Assembly: GCA_006212045.1 (NCBI GenBank)
Contig: PZPK01000001.1
Coordinates: forward strand, 62,001 to 126,000
Direction: 5' to 3'
DNA: 64,000 bases
Source: Oleiphilus sp.
GTDB lineage: Bacteria; Pseudomonadota; Gammaproteobacteria; Pseudomonadales; Oleiphilaceae
Shown here: piece after piece, positions 1 to 8,354 of the stretch
Layout: every line of letters begins with the position of its first letter
Numbering within the stretch: the first letter of the stretch is position 1
Program-made: the position numbers and the translations under genes
Notes under the pieces: generated by a model
What the model was told of the DNA's origin: nothing
What the model saw: the letters and a program-made list of their open reading frames with translations, nothing else
Databases searched by the model: none

Positions 1-95
1 GTGTCTGCCGCTTCATACAAGGCATACCAGCGCTCGTATTTACCACCTTTGTGAAAGTGGGGCTCTATACTGTCTAAAAATGCTCTAAGTCCCAT
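1..95 (-). CDS. nqrB: NqrB, Na+-translocating NADH:quinone reductase subunit B (N-terminal fragment)
   Basis: Only the first 31 codons lie in the window. The visible start, [18 protein letters not shown] followed by a [13 protein letters not shown] stretch, matches the usual opening of NqrB, the membrane subunit that carries covalent FMN and forms much of the sodium path of the Na+-NQR complex in the inner membrane. The ATG lies only 2 bases after the nqrA stop codon, so the two are surely cotranscribed and probably translationally coupled. The remaining nqr genes (C to F) would lie to the left of the window, but that is inferred from the family's usual order. Confidence 0.93.
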   Translation of the reverse strand, partial: MGLRAFLDSIEPHFHKGGKYERWYALYEAAD

Positions 96-97
96 AC

Positions 98-1441
98 TTA
101 GCCCTCTTTCTCTATGCGGGTCAGGTTATCGCGCAAAATTGGCCCGTATTCATACTTACCCGGGCAAACAAACGTACATAAAGCCAGATCTTCTTCATCC
201 AGCTCCAAGCATCCTAAAAGCTGTGCCTGTTCTGTATCGCCGACAATCAAAGAGCGAAGCAACTGCGTTGGAAGAATATCCAGGGGCATGACTTCTTCAT
301 ACGCCCCTACCGGCACCATTGCGCGCTCACTGCCATTGGTAGTTGTCGTAAAATTGAAACGCTTACCGGAGAACAGTTTGGACAGATAAATATTCATCAC
401 AGAAAACTTGTTCAGGCCTGGCGAGAGCCAACCCATAAACTCGCGTTCTTCCTGCTCCTGCAACACGCTTACCTGCGTTGCGTAGCGCCCCACAAAGTCG
501 ACTGAATTTTTGGCGGTTCTGCCACCAAGCACCGAACCCGAAATTTTTCGAGACGTGCCTTCCATCAACTCACCGGCAGTCAGCTCCGAAATGTTAGCCC
601 CCAGGCACGAACGCACCAAACGAGGTTTGTTCACCATTGGACCCGCTAAAGCGAAAACCCGCTCAACAGGCAGCTCGCCCGTTGTAAACAGTTGACCTAC
701 CGCGATGACATCCTGATACCCAATCGTCCAAACCGTTTTGGTTGCACTAACGGGGTCGGTGTAATGAATATGCGTTCCTGCATTGCCCGCCGGGTGTTTT
801 CCCGAAAAATGGCGAACGTTAATACGTTCGGTTGAAGGCACATCCACTTTCGAATCTGCGGACTGGCATACGAACACCTTTCCGTCCGTCAATTTGCTGA
901 GTAACTGCAAGCCATCCTTGAAGGCCTGCAGCTGCTCTTTGATAATGACATCGGGGTCTGCCGCCAGGGGATTAGTATCCATTGCCGTCACGAAAATGGA
1001 ATGTGGCGTCGAATCAATAGCAGGCACTTTGCTGTAAGGACGGGTTCTTAAGGCAGTCCAAAGTCCTGACTGAACCAGGTTATCAACCACCTGCTCTCTG
1101 GAGAGTTTTCCTATGGCGGCAGCATCAAAACATTCGAATTGAACGCTTTCATTCCCGGACACTTCAATTACAATTGACTGAAAAACACGTCGCTCGCCAC
1201 GGTTGATTTCTTTCACCGACCCACTGGCAGGCGATGTAAAGAACACGCCCGGCGTTTTCTTGTCTTCAAAAAGTATTTGTCCCTTCTTAACCTTATCTCC
1301 GACCTGAACCGCCATGGTTGGCTTCATACCCACGTAATCAAAACCGACCAACGCTACGCGACTGATAGCATTACCCTGGGTGATTACCTGCTCGGGAGAT
1401 CCGGTTATTGGAAGATCAAGGCCTTTCTTGATATTGACCAT
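98..1441 (-). CDS. nqrA: NqrA, Na+-translocating NADH:quinone reductase subunit A
   Basis: This 447-residue protein has the length and the opening ([16 protein letters not shown]) of NqrA, the peripheral cytoplasmic subunit of the Na+-pumping NADH:ubiquinone oxidoreductase. In the known family the complex oxidises NADH, reduces ubiquinone and exports sodium; NqrA contributes to quinone binding and holds no covalent flavin. It is the first gene of the nqr operon, with nqrB starting 2 bases downstream. A sodium-motive respiratory chain fits a marine or halotolerant bacterium. No truncation or frameshift is visible. Confidence 0.96.
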   Translation of the reverse strand: MVNIKKGLDLPITGSPEQVITQGNAISRVALVGFDYVGMKPTMAVQVGDKVKKGQILFEDKKTPGVFFTSPASGSVKEINRGERRVFQSIVIEVSGNESVQFECFDAAAIGKLSREQVVDNLVQSGLWTALRTRPYSKVPAIDSTPHSIFVTAMDTNPLAADPDVIIKEQLQAFKDGLQLLSKLTDGKVFVCQSADSKVDVPSTERINVRHFSGKHPAGNAGTHIHYTDPVSATKTVWTIGYQDVIAVGQLFTTGELPVERVFALAGPMVNKPRLVRSCLGANISELTAGELMEGTSRKISGSVLGGRTAKNSVDFVGRYATQVSVLQEQEEREFMGWLSPGLNKFSVMNIYLSKLFSGKRFNFTTTTNGSERAMVPVGAYEEVMPLDILPTQLLRSLIVGDTEQAQLLGCLELDEEDLALCTFVCPGKYEYGPILRDNLTRIEKEG

Positions 1442-1803
1442 TCATTTCCGCCTAATCATCAGAAAACATTGCACTATTTCGTCCCTTCACCCACTCCGAT
1501 AGTGATCACTAATTGACCACATTGAGCAGATTTTTCACATCGTGTCTATCGTATAGATCAAATTAGAAGGGACGAGCCAAAAAATCGCGACAATTATAAA
1601 GACGCCGCAACGAATATGCCACTCCGTAGCCGAAAAACTCTTGCCTGTTCAGCCCTCTCCCTGAAACACCTGAACATTAATAGCAACAAGCTTAATACAC
1701 AGTTTGAGGTTCTGCCGATTTTTATCGCTCCTAGCACGTAGAAACCCCGGTTAATTACCGGGGTTTCAGTCTCTATGGCAGCGATTTACTATCCACTATT
1801 GAC
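1442..1803. other. Intergenic region upstream of nqrA
   Basis: This 362-base gap separates the GAPDH stop from the nqrA start and must carry the nqr promoter, reading to the left. A perfect 10-base palindrome, AGTGATCACT, lies at 1501-1510, about 60 bases upstream of the nqrA ATG, and could be an operator. I could not place a convincing -35/-10 pair. The GAPDH-proximal end holds the hairpin at 1741-1767. No small gene was recognised. Confidence 0.5.
1741..1767 (-). terminator. Hairpin terminator downstream of GAPDH
   Basis: A perfect 10-bp stem (GAAACCCCGG and its complement) closes on a 7-base AT loop, 37 bases past the GAPDH stop. The 3' arm ends in GGGGUUUC on the minus-strand RNA, but the following bases are not a clear U tract, so termination may be partial. 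It separates the GAPDH transcript from the nqr operon, which reads in the same direction. Confidence 0.6.
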
Positions 1804-3282
1804 TCAGGACACCCTGGGAAACGAAGGATAGACGACACCCGCCATCTGATTCACAATCCGGATGACCTGAGCGCTGTATCCGAACTCGTTGTCGTACCAG
1901 ACATACAGAACAAGACGCGTACCGTTGACGATGGTTGCTCTGGAATCGACAATACCCGCACGACGGGAACCTACAAAGTCGGTCGAGACCACCTCTTCGG
2001 AATTCACATAGTCGATCTGCTTCTGCAATGGCGAATGCAGAGAAATATTTCGCAGGTAGTTGTTCACTTCTTCTACCGTGCTTTCCTTGGCGACGTTGAG
2101 ATTGAGAATCGCCATGGATACGTTCGGCGTCGGAACCCGAATCGCATTGCCAGTGAGCTTACCAGCCATTTCAGGAAGCGCTTTGGCGACAGCCTTGGCC
2201 GCCCCGGTCTCGGTGATCACCATATTCAAAGGCGCACTGCGACCACGCCGACTTCCTTTATGGTAGTTATCAATCAGATTCTGGTCATTGGTGTAGGAGT
2301 GAACGGTTTCAACATGCCCGTCTATGACACCAAATCCATCGTCAACCGCCTTCAGGACCGGCGTAATGGCATTTGTAGTGCAGGAAGCGGCAGATAAAAT
2401 GGTATCCGAATCTTCTACTTGATCATCATTAATGCCGTAAACGATATTCTTGATATCGCCTTTGCCCGGAGCCGTCAACAGGACCTTGGAGACACCCTTG
2501 GACTGAAGATGAAGCCCCAGACCGGCCTCATCACGCCAAATTCCGGTATTATCGATAACAATCGCGTTATCAATACCATAGTGCGTGTAGTCAACCTGAT
2601 CCGGACCATCCGAATAGATCACCTGAATGCAGTTACCGTTCGCAATAATCTGACTGTTTTCAGAGTCAACAGTAATGGTTCCCTCAAATGGACCATGTAC
2701 AGAGTCACGACGCAGCAGGCTCGCCCGTTTTTCAAGATCATTGTCTGCTTTGCCTTTACGCACGACAATCGCCCTTAAGCGCAAATTGTTTCCGCCCCCG
2801 GCTTTCTCGATCAGTATTCGAGCCAGCAAACGTCCAATACGCCCAAAACCATAGAGCACCACATCCTTGGTCGACGCTTTTTGTGCTCTGGCCGACTCTT
2901 CATCGTAGCCATCGACCACTTCAGCGACCTCCGAGCGAATGAAATCTTCCAGCGACGTTCCATTGCTTTGCTCAGCGAAGCGTACGGCCAACTTCCCGAT
3001 ATCGATGCGCGCGCGACCGAGATTCAGTTCGTCCAGCACCTTTAACACTTCGTAGGTATCGCGAACTGAAAGCTCTTTATTCTCGACCTGACGAACAAAG
3101 CGATGCGATTTAAGTAAGCCAATCACAGACTGATTAATAATCGCCCTGCCATATATGGAAGTTACGACATTATTTTTTCTGTAAAGTCGACCAATCATGG
3201 GAATCATCGATTCGGCGATGGTTTCTCGGTCCATCCAGTCTGCAAAGCAGCCTTCTAGTAAATCTTTGTTCACGCTAGACAC
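1804..3282 (-). CDS. gap: Glyceraldehyde-3-phosphate dehydrogenase, long N-terminally extended form
   Basis: This 492-residue protein is a GAPDH: Rossmann motif GFGRIG at 145-150, catalytic Cys301 in SAASCTTN, the partner His328 in ETVHSYT, and the C-terminal WYDNEFGYS sequence. It converts glyceraldehyde 3-phosphate, phosphate and NAD(P)+ to 1,3-bisphosphoglycerate. Classical GAPDH is about 330-340 residues; here about 138 residues precede the nucleotide-binding fold. Extended GAPDHs of this kind occur in Pseudomonas (the PA3001 type, which also lies near nqrA). The role of the extension is not known to me. The gene is followed by its own hairpin, so it is probably transcribed alone. Confidence 0.93.
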   Translation of the reverse strand: MSSVNKDLLEGCFADWMDRETIAESMIPMIGRLYRKNNVVTSIYGRAIINQSVIGLLKSHRFVRQVENKELSVRDTYEVLKVLDELNLGRARIDIGKLAVRFAEQSNGTSLEDFIRSEVAEVVDGYDEESARAQKASTKDVVLYGFGRIGRLLARILIEKAGGGNNLRLRAIVVRKGKADNDLEKRASLLRRDSVHGPFEGTITVDSENSQIIANGNCIQVIYSDGPDQVDYTHYGIDNAIVIDNTGIWRDEAGLGLHLQSKGVSKVLLTAPGKGDIKNIVYGINDDQVEDSDTILSAASCTTNAITPVLKAVDDGFGVIDGHVETVHSYTNDQNLIDNYHKGSRRGRSAPLNMVITETGAAKAVAKALPEMAGKLTGNAIRVPTPNVSMAILNLNVAKESTVEEVNNYLRNISLHSPLQKQIDYVNSEEVVSTDFVGSRRAGIVDSRATIVNGTRLVLYVWYDNEFGYSAQVIRIVNQMAGVVYPSFPRVS

Positions 3283-3503
3283 CTCGGATTTTATCCTGCG
3301 CTTGATTTTTGGGGAGCCGTATTATCCAGATATCGGAGTCATTAATCAAACAGCACAAATATTCGTGAATCCTGCAACACCAGGCAGCTGTGTCGTGCAA
3401 ACTTTAGCCCCTGTTTTCTTCCGTTATTACATAGACTTGCTACACTATTTTAATAAGCAGACTGCCCCACCCGGCCAAACACTCCAAATAAGAGTATGAA
3501 AAC

Positions 3504-4277
3504 GTGTCTCAGATCAGCGCACTTGTAGTAGATGACTCATCTACCTCCAGAATGCTATTGACCAAAATCCTGAAAAAGATGGAGGTACATTGTGAGCAGG
3601 CAACCTCCGGCGAAGACGCGATTTCTCAGCTTGGCTGGTATCACCCGGATTTCATTTTTCTGGATCATATGATGCCGGGCATGGACGGTTTCGAAACGCT
3701 GAAAGCGCTCAAGCAAAACCCGGAAACAAAGCACATCCCAGTAATCATGTATACCTCTCAACATGCGCATCGGTATTATGAAGAAGCCCACCAGCTGGGC
3801 GCTGCTGGCGTCATATCGAAGCAGATAGACCGGGATAAGCTCTATCTTATGCTGAACCGGCTATGCCTGAGTTCGAACGAAAAACAGGATGATGACGAAG
3901 TTCCGACCGTATACGATGAAGTTCAGAAAAACCTTTCCAACTCGCTTGGCGACAACAACAACAGTTTAATGGTCGCGCGCATCTCGACATTGGAAACCGC
4001 GTATGAGGAATTGCACGAAGAGAACCGCGTTCTGAGACTTGAACAAACCCAAACCAAAGTACAATTGGAAGAATTGAAACATAAAAGCCAACATTTTTCG
4101 TTTCCGCAAATTGTACTGTCCGCATTTCTTGCGCTGGCATTATTTGGCTCGACATTCACTTGGTTCACAACTCAGAAAATTGAACAGGCTTACATCGAAA
4201 CCCAGACAAGAATTAACATCATGAATGAGCTGATCGATGAAATTATCGACCTGCTTGAGCAGAATCCGGACTCCTGA
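3504..4277 (+). CDS. Receiver-domain protein with coiled coil and C-terminal membrane anchor
   Basis: A CheY-like receiver fills residues 1-120: acidic pair Asp10-Asp11, phospho-acceptor Asp54 in IFLDHMMPGMDG, Thr84/Ser85 in the switch strand and Lys106. An acidic linker follows, then a likely coiled coil (about 155-195), one hydrophobic segment (about 200-222, PQIVLSAFLALALFGSTF) and a short tail rich in Ile and Leu. There is no DNA-binding or enzymatic output domain, so the protein looks like a membrane-tethered phospho-switch or scaffold. The start is GTG at 3504. It is the first gene of a three-gene signalling cassette; the next gene begins in the same reading frame just after its TGA stop. 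Confidence 0.82.
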   Translation: MSQISALVVDDSSTSRMLLTKILKKMEVHCEQATSGEDAISQLGWYHPDFIFLDHMMPGMDGFETLKALKQNPETKHIPVIMYTSQHAHRYYEEAHQLGAAGVISKQIDRDKLYLMLNRLCLSSNEKQDDDEVPTVYDEVQKNLSNSLGDNNNSLMVARISTLETAYEELHEENRVLRLEQTQTKVQLEELKHKSQHFSFPQIVLSAFLALALFGSTFTWFTTQKIEQAYIETQTRINIMNELIDEIIDLLEQNPDS

Positions 4278-4328
4278 AGAAGAGGCCTCCCCCTGGAAGA
4301 AGTCAAACTCAACAAACTATACGGCCAA

Positions 4329-5933
4329 TTGCGCTTTCTCATTGTCGATGATTTCGAGAGCTTTCGTTCATCACTGCGCCTGATGCTTTCATCTTTTGGT
4401 GCCTACCATATCGATATGGCAAGCACCGCAGATGACGCCATGGCAAAATGCAAATACGACTATTACGATGTCGTGCTGTGCGACTTCAATCTGGGTAGCG
4501 GAAAAAACGGCCAACAGATACTAGAAGAACTGAGGGTCACCAAGCGTCTGAAGCACACACACCTGTTCGTTATGCTTACTGCCGAAACATCCAAGGACGT
4601 TGTGCTTGGCGCACGCGAATACCAGCCGGACGCGTATATCGCAAAGCCGGTAACACGCACGGTACTGGAACAACGCCTGGGACAATTACTTACCCAGCAA
4701 AAGCTCCTCAAACCAATCAACAAGGAAATTGACCTTGAAAATTACTCCAAGGCCATTTCCCTTTGTTCACAGATGATAGAGAACAACACGCGCTATAAAT
4801 CCTGGTGCCTGCAAACGCTGGCAAGGCTTTACACGCTTGTCGGTGACAACGCCAATGCAGAGAAAGTGTATAAGGAAGTACTGAAATCCCGCGAAGTCCC
4901 CTGGGCCAAACTGGGTATGGGACAAGTACTAAACCTTGAGCAACAGTATCATGATGCCAAGATCTGCTTCAGGGACGTTATCGATGCCAACCCGAACATG
5001 GTCGAAGCCTATGATGGGCTCACCGAGTCGTGCTTGAACCTTGGCCAGAAAAAAGAAGCCCAAAGCGTTCTCAGCGAAGCCGTCGCCCTATCTCCCCGAA
5101 TGGTATTGCGGCAGGAAAAACTCGGCAATGTCTGCCTCGAGAATCACGACATCGAAGGCGCGGCCAATGCTTTTCGCCACGCCGTAAATTACGGAGAAAA
5201 CTCCGTCCATGAACAGGCCGCCCATTACCTTAATCTCGGGCGCTGCCTGTCTGACCTGAGCCAGGGCAAAAAGACCGATGAAGGCAAGCAGCTGGCAAGA
5301 GAAGCTATTTCTGTGCTCGACAAGGCGGGGCACAAATTCTCGAATGATGAAGATGCCAGCATAGCAGCTCTCCTGATCGAAGCCCGTGTCTATCAGGGAC
5401 AGAACCAACTGGAACAGGCCGAAGATACCTTGCATAAAGCAGAGTGTCTGATCGAGGAGTCAGAAATGTCATCGTCAGTTGGCCTTGAACTCGCAAAAAC
5501 CCTGTACAGCATGGGACAGGATGAGCGGGCCCAGGCGCTGCTGGTGGACCTCTCCACACGCTTTCACGCGGACAAGGATACGCAGGCCAGCATCGAGGCT
5601 CTCATGGATGAACCGGAAGACCTGCAAACGAGAATGCAGGCCAAAGAGCTCAACAAAACAGCCATTCAGCAAGTGGACGCAGGTGATCTGACGGCGGCGA
5701 TAGAAGCATTCAAAGCCGCACTTGAATTGACGCCACGTCACGCCGCACTCAATATGAACTTCATTCAGGTGCTGGTCAAGGACTACAAGAACACCCAGAA
5801 AGCTACAAATATCGAAATGGCTGCGGAGGCCATGAAGCGCATCTCACACATCCCGGAACATCACCATCAGCACAAACGCCTGAAACATTTTCAGAAAGTA
5901 ATCGCCAATTTGGACACCAATCAGGCGATTTAG
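4329..5933 (+). CDS. Response regulator with C-terminal TPR repeats
   Basis: The N-terminal receiver (about 1-120) has Asp7-Asp8, phospho-acceptor Asp52 in VVLCDFNLGSG, a Thr in the MLTAE strand and Lys in AYIAKPV. The remaining 400 residues are helical repeats of TPR type (for example the segments around NYSKAISLCSQMIENN and AGDLTAAIEAFKAALELTPR), a protein-interaction surface rather than DNA binding. The start is uncertain: the TTG given here has no clear ribosome site, and the frame stays open upstream to the TGA at 4275-4277 that ends the preceding gene, with an AGAGG and then a CTG at 4293. Translation coupled to the upstream receiver gene is likely. Confidence 0.83.
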   Translation: MRFLIVDDFESFRSSLRLMLSSFGAYHIDMASTADDAMAKCKYDYYDVVLCDFNLGSGKNGQQILEELRVTKRLKHTHLFVMLTAETSKDVVLGAREYQPDAYIAKPVTRTVLEQRLGQLLTQQKLLKPINKEIDLENYSKAISLCSQMIENNTRYKSWCLQTLARLYTLVGDNANAEKVYKEVLKSREVPWAKLGMGQVLNLEQQYHDAKICFRDVIDANPNMVEAYDGLTESCLNLGQKKEAQSVLSEAVALSPRMVLRQEKLGNVCLENHDIEGAANAFRHAVNYGENSVHEQAAHYLNLGRCLSDLSQGKKTDEGKQLAREAISVLDKAGHKFSNDEDASIAALLIEARVYQGQNQLEQAEDTLHKAECLIEESEMSSSVGLELAKTLYSMGQDERAQALLVDLSTRFHADKDTQASIEALMDEPEDLQTRMQAKELNKTAIQQVDAGDLTAAIEAFKAALELTPRHAALNMNFIQVLVKDYKNTQKATNIEMAAEAMKRISHIPEHHHQHKRLKHFQKVIANLDTNQAI

Positions 5934-5965
5934 TCATCAGGCAAACAATACCAAGAGAACCAACC

Positions 5966-6658
5966 ATGAAAACCGAAGACGAACAACCCGACTTCTCCCT
6001 GATCATCGCTTCCGCAGTGCATGACATGAAAAATTCACTGGGCATGCTATTGCACTCAGTCGACAACCTTTGCGAGGAACTTCCGGAAGAAACACGCGCC
6101 CAGTTAAACACTTCGACCATCCTTTACGAAGCGGAACGGGTTAACAGCTTTCTGGTGCAATTACTCGGGCTATATCGCTTACAGAATCACAAGCTAACAT
6201 TATCGATAGATGAGCACTTCCTGTCCGACCTTCTGGACGAACACAAAGCCCAGTATCAGGAAGTCTTCGACCACAGAAATATAACGCTGGAAATAGATAC
6301 GGATCCATCGCTGGCCTGGTATTTCGATCGGGAGCTTATCCTTGGTGTCGTAAACAACGCGCTCAATAACGCCTCCCGCTACACCAGAGAGAAAATTATT
6401 CTTAGCGCATATGAAGCAGAAGGCGAATTAGTGATAGAGGTGCATGATGACGGTGAAGGCTATCCCGATGCCATGCTTGAAGCCGATCCGGGAGACATCA
6501 AGAAGAACATCAATTTCAAGACAGGAAGTACCAGTCTCGGACTTTACTTTGCTTCCAAAGTCGCGGGACTGCACAAGGAAAGTCAACGCAGTGGCCGTAT
6601 TGCAATTGCCAACGGCGGAAAATTGGGAGGCGGTGTTTTTTCTGTCTATTTACCCTAA
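5966..6658 (+). CDS. Small soluble histidine kinase without a sensor domain
   Basis: At 230 residues this is only a kinase core. Residues 13-30 contain an H-box-like SAVHDMKNSLG with His19 as the likely phosphorylated residue. An ATPase domain follows, with an N-box (NNALNNASRYTR), a G1 motif (HDDGEGYP) and a G2-like TSLGLYFASKVAGLH. No transmembrane segment or PAS/GAF sensor is present, so it probably receives its signal through a partner. It lies 32 bases after the receiver-TPR gene, which is the obvious candidate partner together with the membrane receiver. A direct phosphotransfer is inferred, not seen. Confidence 0.83.
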   Translation: MKTEDEQPDFSLIIASAVHDMKNSLGMLLHSVDNLCEELPEETRAQLNTSTILYEAERVNSFLVQLLGLYRLQNHKLTLSIDEHFLSDLLDEHKAQYQEVFDHRNITLEIDTDPSLAWYFDRELILGVVNNALNNASRYTREKIILSAYEAEGELVIEVHDDGEGYPDAMLEADPGDIKKNINFKTGSTSLGLYFASKVAGLHKESQRSGRIAIANGGKLGGGVFSVYLP

Positions 6659-6693
6659 GCAGAACAGTAAAGGCCGCACTCCACTCGCGCTCT

Positions 6694-7485
6694 CTAACGC
6701 GGGGTGATGGTGTAACTTGAATTGGGGCCGTAGGTAATATCCGACATATAGATACTCCCCATCGTCGGACCGGAATCGTTACCCTTAACCCGAATGTTTT
6801 CCATACTTATTCGGTCAATGGACTTAGGCATATAGAACTTGATCCTTTGCCCCTCCAAGACCTCCATCATGGGCCTGTCTGAATGATACTCCAAACCCTC
6901 AATCGAGATGTCCGCATCTATCAGACCTGAAATAGGGCCAAGTCCTGCAACGGTCAGAACAGTATCAGCCAACTCTCCGGCGATTTGCTCTTCATCCTGT
7001 TCCTCATATTCGCCGTCCTCTTGATACCTGTGACGGAACCCGGCTGCAACAGCATCACCGTTCTGACCTATCGCCGTCGCCATTGAAACACCCGGAAAAA
7101 AACCTTGCGCATTGACGTCCGCCAACTCGGCGTCATCAAGCGCTTGCAGACCTTTCAGGCCTCCCAGGTCAATATCACTGATTTCCATACGATGGTTTGT
7201 TAGAGGCAGTGCCCCGGGCGATGCGGCGAAAGCCAACATAGGCTGTAAAGGCGCAACTATCATCGTTATCGCTGCAGTGGCAAATCGGTAGTTTTTCTGA
7301 TGACGTAAGGTACGATCCAGATCTTTCTGTGATATCCACTCGCGGGCAATCAGAACCTCGCCGAGCAACTTTCCTTCTTCAGCCTGAGCAACCAGCGCTT
7401 CAGCCAACTGAGACTCACTGATGTAACCGCGGTTGACCAGTAAACGCCCAAGTCTGGATTTCTGTATCTGTTCATGTTGACTCAC
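6694..7485 (-). CDS. MshEN-domain protein with central export segment and secreted C-terminal region
   Basis: Residues 11-63 contain two consecutive 24-residue MshEN-type motifs (RLGRLLVNRGYISESQL...ALVAQ and LLGEVLIAREWISQKDL...TLRHQ), the known c-di-GMP-binding module of GspE/MshE-type proteins. There is no ATPase domain. Instead a hydrophobic stretch (about 66-88) ends in LAFAAS, resembling a signal peptide or anchor, followed by a C-terminal region with QALDDAELADVNAQGF, reminiscent of short motifs in exported DUF6160-like proteins. The layout suggests a cytoplasmic ligand sensor joined to a periplasmic or surface domain. It is convergent with the kinase gene. The function is unknown; the domain reading is from sequence patterns only. 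Confidence 0.7.
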   Translation of the reverse strand: MSQHEQIQKSRLGRLLVNRGYISESQLAEALVAQAEEGKLLGEVLIAREWISQKDLDRTLRHQKNYRFATAAITMIVAPLQPMLAFAASPGALPLTNHRMEISDIDLGGLKGLQALDDAELADVNAQGFFPGVSMATAIGQNGDAVAAGFRHRYQEDGEYEEQDEEQIAGELADTVLTVAGLGPISGLIDADISIEGLEYHSDRPMMEVLEGQRIKFYMPKSIDRISMENIRVKGNDSGPTMGSIYMSDITYGPNSSYTITPR

Positions 7486-7734
7486 AGCTTTTCCCCCACA
7501 TAACCAAGCTATTTATTCGAGCAGTCACGTAATAGTGGACTCAGGGCGCATCAATGTATATTGGAGAATGATTTCTCGCGGTAACCGTTTGTGACTGCAT
7601 GTCCGCCACTGTTAACGTTCCCGGAAATATCGGCGTCCGGCGCGAATTAATTGATATTTTATCTATATTTTTTAATGGCTTATGAAATATAATCTCCCAC
7701 GTTGATATTTTTACAATCGGTAAAGGAAAAGGTT

Positions 7735-8334
7735 ATGCGAAAGCTTCTAAATCATCTTTTTACTATTTGTGTGCTCTCGTTAACACTTCTTCTTGGAGCA
7801 GGGTTCGCCTCGGCAGAGTCTTCTGGTGCAAAACAAGAGATTACAGCAACCCTTCACACCAATTACGGCAAGGTTGATGTGGCACTGTTAGCCGATCAGG
7901 CACCCATCACTGTCAATAACTTTATCAGCTATGCCCGCTCCGGCTTTTATGAGGGCACTTTATTTCATCGTGTCATTCCAAATTTCATGATTCAGGGAGG
8001 CGGTTTTGACAAAAATATGCAGAAGAAAGCTACCTCGGCACCGATCAAAAACGAAGCCAAACCAAGCTTGAAGAACCTCAGGGGCACGCTCGCAATGGCC
8101 AGAACCAATGATCCGCATTCGGCGACATCCCAGTTTTTTATCAATGTCGTTGACAATCACTATCTGAACGCCAGCGGAAACAACCCCGGCTATGCCGTAT
8201 TTGGCAAGGTCACCGATGGCATGACAGTCGTCGATAAAATTGCCCAGGTCCGTACTTCGTCAAAGAATCACATGCAGAACGTTCCTTTAGAACCTGTCAT
8301 CATCGAGAAAGTTAGCATTCAAAATGCCGATTAA
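7735..8334 (+). CDS. Periplasmic cyclophilin-type peptidyl-prolyl cis-trans isomerase
   Basis: The ATG at 7735 is preceded by AAAGGAAAAGG and opens a clear signal peptide (MRKLLNHLFTICVLSLTLLLG...ASA), so I prefer it to the in-frame TTG at 7702. The 199-residue product carries cyclophilin signatures FHRVIPNFMIQGGGF and HSATSQFFINV. Such enzymes isomerise Xaa-Pro bonds, here during folding of exported proteins. It corresponds to the PpiA-like periplasmic group. A TATAAT hexamer at 7688-7693 in the AT-rich upstream region is a plausible -10 box without a good -35. The next gene, mnmC, starts 20 bases downstream and may be cotranscribed. Confidence 0.92.
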   Translation: MRKLLNHLFTICVLSLTLLLGAGFASAESSGAKQEITATLHTNYGKVDVALLADQAPITVNNFISYARSGFYEGTLFHRVIPNFMIQGGGFDKNMQKKATSAPIKNEAKPSLKNLRGTLAMARTNDPHSATSQFFINVVDNHYLNASGNNPGYAVFGKVTDGMTVVDKIAQVRTSSKNHMQNVPLEPVIIEKVSIQNAD

Positions 8335-8354
8335 CTCAAACCAAGCGGGCCACT

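Noticed and set aside
4275-4277. TGA between the two receiver genes as a selenocysteine codon
   Set aside because: No SECIS-like hairpin follows in the expected place, and both sides are complete receiver proteins.
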